Shown piece by piece: positions 55,190 to 64,000 of a stretch of DNA of 64,000 nucleotides. The position numbers and the translations under genes are program-made. The notes under the pieces are model-generated. The model ran no database searches. It was not told the DNA's origin and saw nothing but the letters and a program-made list of their open reading frames with translations. The stretch's first letter is position 1, and every line of letters starts with the position of its first letter. Source of the stretch: Hemicordylus capensis (Eukaryota; Chordata; Lepidosauria; Squamata; Cordylidae); NCBI RefSeq assembly GCF_027244095.1, contig NC_069661.1:12162001-12226000 (forward strand). Direction: 5' to 3'.

Positions 55190-55992
55190 AAGAACATAAG
55201 AACAGCCCTGCTCGATCGTTCACAAGGCCCATATAGTCCAGCATCCTCACACAGTGGCCCACCAGATGCCTCTGGGGAGCCCACAGGTAAGAGGTATGTG
55301 CAGAGGTGTAACTATAGGGGGGGCAGGGGGGGCACGTGCCCCGGGCGCCATCTTTTCTGGTCACGTGGAGGGCGCCGCCATGACCAAATTTTTTTTAAAA
55401 AAATTTAAAAATTTTTGTTAATACAAATGTTTCCTGCTCAGTGCAGCAGTGCTGGAGCAGTCAAGGGATCACGTCGGTGCCCCCTTCCCCACGAGCGGTC
55501 CCTTCCACGCCGCCTGCGGCCCCCCCATTGCTTTGCTGGCGCCTGGCGGCCAGTCAGTGGCCTGGCTTGGCGGCGGTGGCGGGCGCTTGTGAGGAAAAAC
55601 CTAAGTATAATGTAGTATGTTGGGGGGCTGGCGGGGGGGCACGGTGGGGGGGCGCCATTTCAGTGCTTGCCCCGGGTGCCGTTTTCCCTAGTTACGCCTC
55701 TGGGTATGTGCCTGCCCTCTCTCCTGCTGTTGCTCCCCTGCAGCTGGTAATCCCCTGTATTGTGCCTCTGAGGCTGGAGGTGGCCCATAGCCACCAGACT
55801 AGTAGCCATTGATACACCCGTCCACCATGAATTTCTCTAAGCCCCTTTTAAAGCCATCCAAGCTGGTGGCCATCACCACATTCCATGGCAAAGAATTCCC
55901 TATATTAATTATGCGCTGTGTGAAAAAGTACTTCCTCTTGTCGGTCCTAAATTCTCCAACCTTTGGTTTCCTGGGGTGACCCCTGGTTCTAA
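55190..55992 (-). mobile_element. CR1-type LINE 3' end, split by a hAT element
   Basis: 3' tail and UTR at 55190-55300, then after the hAT insertion UTR and ORF2 end at 55703-55992. The minus strand encodes NQGSPQETKGWRI-like, RTDKRKYFFTQ and LWRNSLPWNVVMATSLDGFK-like residues near 55840-55970, broken by substitutions. It corresponds to about 63290-63660 of the long copy. Confidence 0.8.
55301..55702. mobile_element. hAT MITE with perfect 8-bp target duplication, nested in CR1
   Basis: GGTATGTG flanks it exactly (55293-55300 and 55703-55710). Ends are CAGAGGTGTAACTATAGG and, inverted, CAGAGGCGTAACTAGGG. The interior has a strongly GC-rich part (55470-55600) and A/T runs near 55389-55415. No transposase. 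Confidence 0.9.
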
Positions 55993-56328
55993 TAAGGACA
56001 TAAGATGTCCTTTATGGTATCATTGAGTCATTGGAAAATCCCGATGCTTTCCTGAAAACATGCCAGGCAATAGTAAAAGCTGCAGACACATTGCTTAACC
56101 AAAGTGTTTCATCACTCAGGGTAGTCCTGTGCATTACCATCCTGTGCAGGCCTGGATATCTCACTGCATTCAGGGAGCCTTACAAACTTTGCGAGCCTCT
56201 TCACATGCCTTCAAAGCTTCCAAGGGAGAGAAGGAGAGGCTACTAGCAACCTCCCCATGCCCAGCATCCCTTTTGTTTTGAAGCATGCAAGGGCCAGTTT
56301 TGAGAGGGAGTGGCCCTACCAGGGTATG
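55993..56328. other. No feature recognised
   Basis: Plain sequence between the CR1 copy and the next hAT MITE. Confidence 0.3.
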
Positions 56329-56467
56329 CAGCGGGTCTGCTCAACTTTGGACCCCCACTGTTTTTGGACTACAACTCCCATAATCCCCAGAGACAGTGGC
56401 CAAATAATCAGGGATTATGGGAGTTCTAGGTCAACATCTGTAGGAGGGCCAAAGTTGAGCAGCCCTG
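56329..56467. mobile_element. hAT-type palindromic MITE
   Basis: The left end is CAGCGGGTCTGCTCAACTTT and the right end, inverted, CAGGGCTGCTCAACTTTGGC. The arms carry TTGGACTACAACTCCCATAA and its near complement. The target duplication is not clear. Confidence 0.7.
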
Positions 56468-57231
56468 GTATAGAGCGAAGCAGCATCTGGCGTCTGCCTC
56501 AAGCATCACCATACCTTGAACCACCCCTGATTCCAGGTATCAATAAGAACCATATATACTGCTTAGCAAACCACGTACCTTTCTCTTGCATACTGGTATT
56601 TCAAAGCAATCAGGATTAAGAGTCCACAACTGGAAAACACAGAAGCAAAGAGAAGAGGGTCATTCGGTAATACAACGTGGTAACTAAGAACCAAATGCAA
56701 AGATAAATAAAAGTGGCAGTCAGCCATCTGGCCCCATATATCCTCGTCCTTTACATCCTAGGCATGCTTACTCACCTGAAAGTCTCACAAGGAGCATGGA
56801 CAGAATTGCAGCCTTATTCCAATCACAGCTGCCATTGCCCAAGGAAATCTAACAGTGCTGACTCATCCACACACAAAGTTGATTGGTGGGTTGGCCAAGC
56901 AAGAGCATTTCCAATGAGTGGCACCATCTGCCAGTCATATCCTTCCCTGCCTCTAAATGGTATGAATGCCATCTGGGCCATATGTTACCTCATAGTGATA
57001 GCTGAGTGGGATGGGTATTGTTGCTTGCTTTGCTAAAGCATTGCAGTGGCTTCCCATGTGTGCCAGAATTTATATGCTGAGTGTCAGGCTGCTGTGAACC
57101 AGCTGGTGAATCTGGAGCTGTGCGCTAGCTAGGTCTATTTGTCCATGGTAAGGGCTGTTTCTCTCACTGGAAAGAATCCTGGCAACTGTATAAGTGTTTT
57201 ATGTGCTAAGAGTAAACTAATTAGTAAACTA
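56468..57231. other. No gene or repeat recognised
   Basis: The open frame 56713-57036 (107 codons) has no domain. Confidence 0.3.
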
Positions 57232-57307
57232 ACATGCTAAATCATTGTAAACCGCTTAGAGAGCTCTGGCTATAAAGCGGTATATAAATGTAAGTGCTAT
57301 TGCTAAT
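57232..57307 (+). mobile_element. Sauria SINE 3' tail, truncated
   Basis: ATGCTAAATCATTGTAAACC, GCTTAGAGAGCTCTGGCTAT and ATATAAATGTAAGTGCTATT match the end of the copy at 38957-39178 almost exactly. The tRNA head is missing. Confidence 0.85.
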
Positions 57308-57427
57308 TCAATTCATGCATGCTAGGAACTGAGTGAAGCTGAGCTGAAAAAGTCTCATATAAAACTCCTGGCTTGCACTTGAGGGGTGGAGATGAAAATG
57401 TCTGGCCTGCTGTTGCTCACTCTGAGT
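57308..57427. other. No feature recognised
   Basis: Short spacer. Confidence 0.3.
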
Positions 57428-57722
57428 TGCAGTAGCAGCAAACCTGAATTGTTCTCTCTGCTAAGCAGGGACAACTTTGGTTTGTATTTGTATGAGAAGC
57501 TACATGTGTGAGCACTGTAAGATATTCCTCTTAGGGGATGGGAAGAGGACCCGCCTGCTTGCCAAGGAGGGAACTTGGAATATTCTGCATGCATCTCCAA
57601 GACAGAGCAGAGAGAGATTCCTGCCTGCAAGCTTGGAGAAGCTGCTGCCAGTCTGAGTAGACAATACTGAGTTGGATGGACCAATGGTCTGACTTGGTAG
57701 AAGGTAGCCGCCTATGTTCCAT
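57428..57722 (+). mobile_element. 5S rRNA-derived SINE
   Basis: The head contains TGCTAAGCAGGGACAACTTT, the body TTAGGGGATGGGAAGAGGAC and GAGAGATTCCTGCCTGCAAG, and the tail GGTAGCCGCCTATGTTCC. All parts are present, moderately diverged. Confidence 0.8.
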
Positions 57723-58094
57723 TCTCCTCCTCCTCACTCTAGGAGAAGTATATAGGGGTGAGGCTTGAGGGTATACTCTTGAGATGCTGTATATAGGAAT
57801 GTCATCTGAAGAGGGTTCATCTGGGACCAGGCTACACTATTTCTACAAACTGAGCTTACTTGAGATCTCTGGAATACAACAGAGTCCCCTAGAGCCTTGC
57901 TGTCATTGGAAATAGCGTGAGAGGGCTCTTGACAGCTGTGTGACCAAGCTATACAACTTCTTTCCAAGAGAAGCCAGCCTGGCTCTCACTGCCTGCTTCT
58001 AGGTGAGTGGTGAGAATTGTTTTGCTCCACTCCAGTAGACTCCTTTCAGATTTGTTAAAGGGATCTAATTGTATACTGCTACTTGGGTCTATCC
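57723..58094. other. No feature recognised
   Basis: Plain sequence between SINE and hAT element. Confidence 0.3.
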
Positions 58095-58232
58095 CAGGGC
58101 TGTTCAACTTTGGTCTTCCTGCAGATGTTGATCAACAACTTCCACAGTCCTTGGTTATTTGGCCACTGTGTCTGGAGATTGTGGGAGTTGTAGTCCAAAA
58201 ACAGCTGGGTGGGGTAAAGATGAGAAGGCTTG
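58095..58232. mobile_element. hAT MITE with perfect 8-bp target duplication
   Basis: GTCTATCC flanks it exactly (58087-58094 and 58233-58240). It starts CAGGGCTGTTCAACTTTGG. The right end, inverted, is CAAGCCTTCTCATCTTTAC, a diverged form of the same terminus. The arms carry GGGAGTTGTAGTCC-type sequence. Confidence 0.9.
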
Positions 58233-58256
58233 GTCTATCCTCATGCTTACTTAGGT

Positions 58257-58373
58257 CAGTGGTTCTTAATGTGGGGTCTGCCAGATGTTGATGAAGTACA
58301 ACTCCCAGCATCCCAGGATGCTGGGAGTTGTCATTCAGCAACATCTGGCAAACCCTACATTAAGAACTACTTG
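58257..58373. mobile_element. hAT-type palindromic MITE
   Basis: It starts CAGTGGTTCTTAATGTGGGG and ends, inverted, CAAGTAGTTCTTAATGTAGG. The centre ACAACTCCCAGCATCC/GGATGCTGGGAGTTGT is a near-perfect palindrome. The flanking 8-mers agree only partly. Confidence 0.75.
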
Positions 58374-58439
58374 ACCTAGAGTGTGTGGTGTTGCCATATA
58401 TTCTGTTGATAAGTATTTACCATGTTGAATACCTTGCTT

Positions 58440-58905
58440 GAAGTACATTGAGAAGTCTAAAGTTGTGGGGCTGCCTTTGCACGTAGTCCAGACACTCCAG
58501 TTGGTACAGAATGCAGCAGCCAGGTTGGTCTCTGGGTCATCTTGGATAGACCGCATCACTCCTTTGCTAATAGAACTACACTGGCTCCCAATAGGTTTCC
58601 GGGCAAAATACAAAGTGCTGCTTATAAGCTATAAAGCCCTAAATCGCTTAGGCCTTGGGTATTTAAGTGACTGTCTTTTTCATTATGAGCCCCACCGGCC
58701 ATTGAGGTAATCTGGATAAGTCCATCTCCAGTTGCTGCCAGCTCAGCTGGTGGCCTCACGGGGACAGACCTTCTCGGTTGCTGCCCCTGGACTGTGGAAT
58801 GCACTCGCTGCTGAAATATGATCCTCCCCATCTCTGGCAATTTTAAAAAAGCATTTGAAAACCTATAATGCCTAGTAGAAAAGGAGATATAATTTAATAA
58901 ATGTC
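58440..58905 (+). mobile_element. L2-type LINE ORF2 C-terminus, truncated
   Basis: A 91-codon frame reads LQLVQNAAARLVSGSSWIDR, ITPLLIELHWLPIGFRAKYK and VLLISYKALNRLGLGYLSDC, the conserved region after the RT in L2/CR1-group LINEs. Beyond a frameshift at about 58710 the usual SVAAPGLWNALAAEI segment continues (58775-58815). Its 3' UTR is cut short near the start of the CR1 copy. Confidence 0.85.
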
Positions 58906-59582
58906 AGGGTGCTGTGCGTGCATATATGTAAGTGTTGACATACTGTGTGACAGTTGGAAGGCTACTCTGGGAAGAGCAGACACAGCTGAGAAGGTGAGCA
59001 AGCCTTTCTAAACATCTAGCCTTTCCCCCTTCAAACAAACTAACAGGAAGAGGGGAGTTTTGCAGGGGCTGTTTATCTTTAAGGGGTAGGTCTTCGTCTC
59101 TCTATCTCTCTCTGTGTTACTTGTTAGGGTTAAGATATCACAGGGCTAGGAGTTCTTAGGGTTACCTAACTGTAGTGTTTACTTAGTGGCTGCTTGGTGG
59201 GGGTGGAGTCAGCTAGGGCTGGGAGAGGCCCCACATTCCTTTCCTTTGACTCACATGCTGTGTGACAGTTGGAAGGCTACTCTACATATGAGGTGAAGGC
59301 CCGAGAGCATAGCGAATAGGGATAGCAAACAGGATGTAAGAGTTTTGCAGGAGTTTAGTGGGAAGTGTGCGGGAGAGCCTGGAACAAGCCCCTGTGATCA
59401 CAAGGAGCCTGTTGGAGAAGAGAACGTAAGTACATATCCCTCCCTCGTATCCCTCATATTCTTGGGAAAGACTGTTTGGACAGTTAAATAGTTGACCATT
59501 ACAGCTGAGACCTATCCTAATAAACTGTCTAATAAATGTACAATAAGCTCCCTAAATACTGTAAAGAGCCAACTAAAACAGT

Positions 59583-60481
59583 ATGAAGATAGAAGGTCAG
59601 CAGGGCAAGGGGCACTTCCCAGTGTATTGCACAGAGTGCCACATGTATAACTATTTGCCCCATGGGCAGAAGTCATGGGTGTGTGCTTTGTGCAAGGAGC
59701 TCCTGGCTCTCAGGGAACCAATCCGTTCCCTTGAGACCAAAGTGGCAGATCTGGAGAAGCTCAGAGAGACAGAGAGGCATGTGGACGAGACCTTCAGGGA
59801 TGCGATAGAGGCATCCCACTCCAGGGCTGGTAGCTCCTCTGCTGTCAGGAAGAATGAAGGTCTTGGGCAAGGAGGACATCTGTCTAAGGAAGAGGGAAAT
59901 GCTCCTTTAGAAGGGACCCCTTCCGTGGATGATGAGCCCATATCCTCTAGCATGAGGGATACTCCTCTGGGGGGTGGGGGCCTCCTTGTAGTTGGTGATT
60001 CGATCATTAGGGGGATAGATGGGTTTGTGAACCGCGTGTTGACCGCACGGTGACTTGCCTGCCTGGTGCAAAGGTTGCGGACATTACGCAGCGTCTAGAC
60101 AGGCTCCTAGGCAGTGCTGGGAAGGAGACAGCTGTTGTGGTGCACGTCAGCACCAACGATGTGGGAAAATGCAGTCGGGAGGTCCTGGAAGCCAAATTTA
60201 GGCTGATAGGTAGCATTTTGAAGTCCAGGACCCCCAAGGTAGCATTCTCAGAAATGCTACCTGTTCCACGCGCAAGTACAGTGAGACAGGCAGAGCTGAG
60301 GGGTTTCAATGCGTGGATGAGATGTTGGTGCTGGGAGGAGGGGTTTAGATTTGTTAGGCACTGGGACACATTTTGGGGCAAGCAAGGCCTGTACAAAAGG
60401 GACAGGCTGCACTTGAACCAAGATGGAACCAGACTGCTGGCACTTAAAATAAAAAAGGTGGCAGAGCAGCTTTTAAAATGA
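59583..60481 (+). pseudogene. CR1 ORF1, zinc-finger-like plus SGNH esterase-like protein, frameshifted
   Basis: This is the accessory protein of the LINE; in the family it is thought to bind RNA or lipid and act as a chaperone or esterase. The first piece (59583-60053, 156 codons) has CTEC and CALC at residues 16-37 (C-x2-C, C-x2-C spacing). A charged heptad-like stretch follows at about 40-71, then a Ser/Gly-rich linker. GDSIIRG (138-144) is block I of SGNH hydrolases. The reading frame then shifts by one near 60045. The second piece (60050-60481) has HVSTNDVG, the block with the catalytic Asn, and DRLHLNQDG, the block with Asp and His. All signature blocks survive; only the frame is broken. 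The start codon at 59583 follows about 640 bases of UTR. Confidence 0.85.
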
Positions 60482-60682
60482 CACCTGGGGAACAGCCGAT
60501 GGGAGCTGGGCAGTATCCCGTTTGGCAAAAGCCATCCTTTAAAGTGTGAGGCTGCAAAGAATTCAGATAAAATAGAAGGGGACAGAGCAGAACTGCATAA
60601 AGAGCAGACAGGAGCCTGTGCCAGCAGGTCAAAGAGTCAAAAGAATAGCATACATCAGGGAAGAGATTCAGCGTATAGGGGC

Positions 60683-63475
60683 TTGTATGCCAATGCCAAA
60701 AGCCTCCGAGCCAAGATAGGTGAGCTGGAGTGCTTGGTTGCTAACGCAGAAATAGACATAGTGGGCATAAAAGATACATGGTGGAACAGTGAGAACCGGT
60801 GGGACACTGTTATCCCTGGGTATAAACTCTATAGAAAGGACAGGGAGGGGCGCCTTGGAGGAGGGGTAGCACTGTATGTTAGAGAAGGGATAGAATCTGA
60901 CAACCTAGAAAACTTAGGTGGACTGGAGTCCTCCACAGAAACCCTGTGGGTGACTATACAAGGCCGGAAAGGGAACATGCTACTGGGGACGTGCTATCGC
61001 CCTCCGGATCAAAATGTCGACAGTGACTGGGAGTTGCAGGAGGAAATCAGGGAGGCGTCAAGGAGAGGCAGGGCTGTAATAATGGGTGATTTCAACCACC
61101 CACACATAGACTGGGTAAATTCACATTCAAGTCAGGACAAAGAGGTCAAATTTCTAGATACGCTAAATGACTGTGCCCTAGAACAGTTGGTCATGGAACT
61201 GACCAGAGAGAAGGCAACCTTGGATCTAATTCTGAGTGACACCCAGGACCTGGTGCGTGATGTCAGTGTCATGGACCCTTTAGGGAACAGTGACCACAGT
61301 GCCATCAAATTCAGCATACATGCAGGGAGAGAATCACCAAGGATTTCTAACACAGATATTTTGAATTTCAGAAGAGGAAACTTCTCCAAAATGAGGAGTA
61401 TGGTGAAAAGAAAGCTGAAAGGGAAAATCAGGAGAGTCACTTTGCTCCGGAGTGCATGAAGTTTACTCAAAACCACAATACTAGAAGCCCAGTTAGATTG
61501 TATACCCAAAAGGAGGAAAGGTACCACTAAGTCCAGGAAGATGCCAGCATGGCTAACGGGTACTGTCAAGGAAGCCATAAAAGGGAAGAAGACTTCCTTC
61601 CAAAATTGGAAGGCCTGTCCAAACAAAGAGAACAGAAAGGAACACAAACTCTGGCAAAAGAAATGCAAGGTGACAATAAGGGAGGCAAAAAGAGAGTTTG
61701 AGGAACATTTAGCCAAAAGTATCAAGGGGAATAACAAAAACTTTTTAAAGTACATCAGAAGCAGGAAACCTGCCAGGGAGGCAGTTGGACCATTAAACAA
61801 TGAGGGACTGAAAGGGATTATTAAGGAGGATATGGAGTTTGCAGAGAAGCTGAGTGAGTTCTTTGTATCTGTCTTCACGGCAGAGGATACTGAGCATATA
61901 CCTGTTCCTGAACCAGGCTTTTTAGGGATGGAGGATAGAGAGCTGAGACAGATAGAAGTGACAAGGGATGATGTTCTAAACTGTCTGGAAAAAACTGAAA
62001 GCTAACAAATCACCAGGGCTGGATGGCATCCATCCAAGAGTCCTCAAAGAACTCAAATGTGAAATTGCTGACCTCCTTGCTAAAATATTTAACTTATCCC
62101 TGAAATCGGGCTCTGTACCAGAGGACTGGAGAGTAGCAAATGTAACACCGATTTTCAAAAAGGGATTCAGGGGCGATCCGGGAAATTACAGGCCACTTAG
62201 CCTAACGTCCGTTCCAGGCAAATTGATGGAAAGCATCCTCAAGGATAAAATTTTAAAGCACCTAGAAGAACAGGCCCTGCTGGGAGTGAGCCAGCATGGC
62301 TTCCGCAAAGGTAAATCTTGCCTCACCAAACTTTTGGACTTCTTTGAGAGTGTCAACGAGTGTGTGGATCAAGGTGATACAGTTGATATAGTCTACCTGG
62401 ACTTCTAAAAAGCTTTTGACAAAGTTCCTCATCAAAGACTCCTGAGGAAACTTAGCTGTCATGGGATAAAGGGACAAGTACATGTGTGGATTGCTAACTG
62501 GTTGAAAGACAGGAAACAGAGGGTAGGTATAAATGGAGAGTTTTCACAATGGAGGGAAGTGGGGTCCCCCAGGGATCTGTACTGGGTCCGGTGGTTTTTA
62601 ATTTATTCATAAATGATCTAGAAGCAGGTGTAAGCAGCGATGTGGCCAAATTTGCAGATGATACCAAACTCTTTCGGGTAGTGAAATCCAAAATGGATTG
62701 TGAGCAGCTCCAAAAGGATCTCTCCAAACTGGGGGAGTGGGCGACAAAATGGCAAATGCGGTTCAATGTTAGCAAGTGTAAAGTGATGCACATTTGGACG
62801 AAAACCCCCAACTTCAAGTATACGCTGATGGGATCCGAGCTGTCGGTGACTGACCAGGAGAGGGATCTTTGGGTTGTGGTTGACAGCTCGTTGAAAGAGT
62901 CGACTCAATGTGCAGCAGCTGTGAAAAAGGCCAATTCCATGCTAGGGATCATTGGAAAGGGAACTGAAAATAAAACGGCTAACATTATAATACCCTTATA
63001 CAAAACTATGGTGCGACCGCACTTGGAGTACTATGTACAATTCTGGTCACCACATCTTAAAAAGGACATTGTTGAACTGGAGAAGGTACAGAAGAGGGCA
63101 ACCAAGATGATCAGGGGCCTAGAGCACCTTTCTTATGAGGCAAGACTACAACACCTGGGGCTTTTTAGTTTAGAAAAAAAGACGACTGCGGGGAGAAATG
63201 ATAGAGGTCTATAAAATCATGCATGGTGTGGAGAAAGTGGAGAGAGATAAATTCTTTTCCCTCTCACTCAACACTAGAACCAGGGGTCACTCCATGAAAT
63301 TGATTGCCAGGAGGTCTAGGACCAACAAATGGAAGTACTTTCTCACATAACGCGTGATCCGCTTGTGGAACTCTCTGCCACAGGATGTGGTGACTGCCAA
63401 CAACCTGGATGGCTTGAAGAGGGGTTTGGATGACTTCATGGAGGAGAGGTCTATCAATGGCTACTAGTCGGAGGG
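60683..63475 (+). pseudogene. CR1 ORF2, endonuclease and reverse transcriptase, broken
   Basis: The endonuclease (60683-61459) has YANAKSLRAKIGELE, IVGIKDTWWNSENRW, GGGVALYVREGIES, VIMGDFNHPHIDW and GNSDHSAIKFSI, the apurinic-type endonuclease blocks. The usual Glu of the ETWW block is Asp here, a change at a metal-binding position. The linker and RT begin at 61541 (WLTGTVKEAIKGKK). VLKELKCEIADLLAKIFNLS, GSVPEDWRVANVTPIFKKG and NYRPLSLTSVPGKLMESIL lie at 62040-62250. An in-frame TAA at 62406-62408 interrupts YLDF-KAFDKVPH. GVPQGSVLGPVVFNLFINDL and the active site FADDTKLF follow at 62560-62680, then the C-terminal NKTANIIIPLYKTMVRPHLE. Frameshifts lie near 61460, 62000, 62545 and at the A-run near 63173-63182. 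The upstream start is unclear. Confidence 0.9.
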
Positions 63476-63670
63476 CTGTGGGCCATCTCCAGCCTCAAAG
63501 GCAGGATGCCTCTGAGTACCAGTTGCAGGGGAGTAATGGCAGGAGAGAGGGCACGCCCTTAACTCCTGTCTGTGGCTTTCAGCGGCATCTGGTGGGCCAC
63601 TGTGCGAAAGAGGATGCTGGACTCGATGGGCCTTGGGCCTGATCCAGCAGGGCTGTTCTTATGTTCTTAA

Positions 63671-64000
63671 GATGGCCCATACCTTTTCCACAGGAGAACA
63701 TGCCTGGCAAGAAATGACAATACACTGAGGAAAGGGAGAAGAGGTGGTGGCTGTTCTGATTTGACCTTGCAGATGACGTGTCTATCAACATGGTTGGTCA
63801 CTGAGGCAGGCTGGAGAGGATGCACTTTGAGACTCTGTATAGGTGTAGGTGTATCTAGGCAGCCTTGTTATGGAGTAGAACACCTGTCATGCCCTACAAG
63901 GCATATGCATGTTGGCTTGGTTATCCTGCTGTATTGCAAATATTTATATACTGATTTACAACAAATAACACCAGTCTTACCACTTTTATCATGAAGACGT
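63671..64000. other. No feature recognised
   Basis: The last 330 bases hold no element edge or domain-bearing frame that I can see. Confidence 0.35.

Larger units (their letters stand above)
58940..63670 (+). mobile_element. CR1-type LINE, nearly full length (about 4.7 kb)
   Basis: 5' UTR (58940-59582), ORF1 (59583-60481), ORF2 (about 60683-63475) and a 3' UTR ending GCAGGGCTGTTCTTATGTTC at 63645-63664. Order and motifs (esterase-type ORF1, apurinic-type endonuclease, RT) match the CR1 group. A 26-bp block (CTGTGTGACAGTTGGAAGGC plus CTACTCT-type continuation) occurs exactly twice in the 5' UTR, at 58943 and 59258. ORF1 has one frameshift. ORF2 has several frameshifts and a stop, so the copy is dead but fairly young. 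The 5' boundary is uncertain because an L2 fragment abuts it. Confidence 0.9.

Overview
This 64 kb window looks like intergenic or intronic DNA from a squamate reptile (lizard or snake). The case rests on the repeats. There is a Sauria-type tRNA SINE with a Bov-B-like tail, many 5S rRNA-derived SINEs, a Dong/R4-type LINE, L2- and CR1-type LINEs, and dozens of short palindromic hAT-type elements. I recognise no host protein-coding exon, structural RNA gene or CRISPR array. All convincing protein similarity belongs to retrotransposons, and other long open frames lie in GC-rich, low-complexity or repeat DNA.

Layout. 0-9.6 kb: a 5'-truncated CR1 copy, two head-to-tail Helitron-like elements, a 1.64 kb hAT-type element with a perfect 8-bp target duplication, and SINE and LINE tails. 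10.4-11.3 kb: a CpG island with GC boxes and a TATA-like motif, the only promoter-like block. 12-16.5 kb: SINE, hAT and three uncertain LTR-like fossils. 18.4-21.7 kb: a decayed Dong/R4 LINE (minus strand) carrying two SINEs. 22-29 kb: nested 5S SINEs, L2 ends and hAT elements. 29.3-31.3 kb and 53.4-55.2 kb: stretches with little recognisable repeat. 32.5-43 kb: a third Helitron-like copy, a Sauria SINE, and a tRNA SINE split by a hAT-type element. 43.7-44.4 kb: a tandem array with a unit of about 148 bp. 47.3-50.9 kb: two L2 copies. 50.9-51.8 kb: a GC-rich nest of hAT-type ends. 55-58.9 kb: a CR1 copy split by a hAT element, then SINE, hAT and L2 pieces. 58.9-63.7 kb: a nearly full-length CR1-type LINE with an esterase-type ORF1 and an endonuclease/RT ORF2, broken by several frameshifts and a stop.

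How the parts relate. The 5S-derived and tRNA-derived SINEs share a 3' tail that resembles the 3' end of the CR1-type LINE, which suggests CR1 machinery moved them. The nesting gives a relative order: 5S SINEs and CR1 copies are older than the L2 ends, MIR-like SINEs and several hAT elements that interrupt them. I found no clear undescribed biological system. The best leads are the Helitron-like family, the 148-bp array, the long hAT-type element, the 50.9-51.8 kb cluster and the CpG island. Copy boundaries without a target duplication are good to about 10-30 bases.
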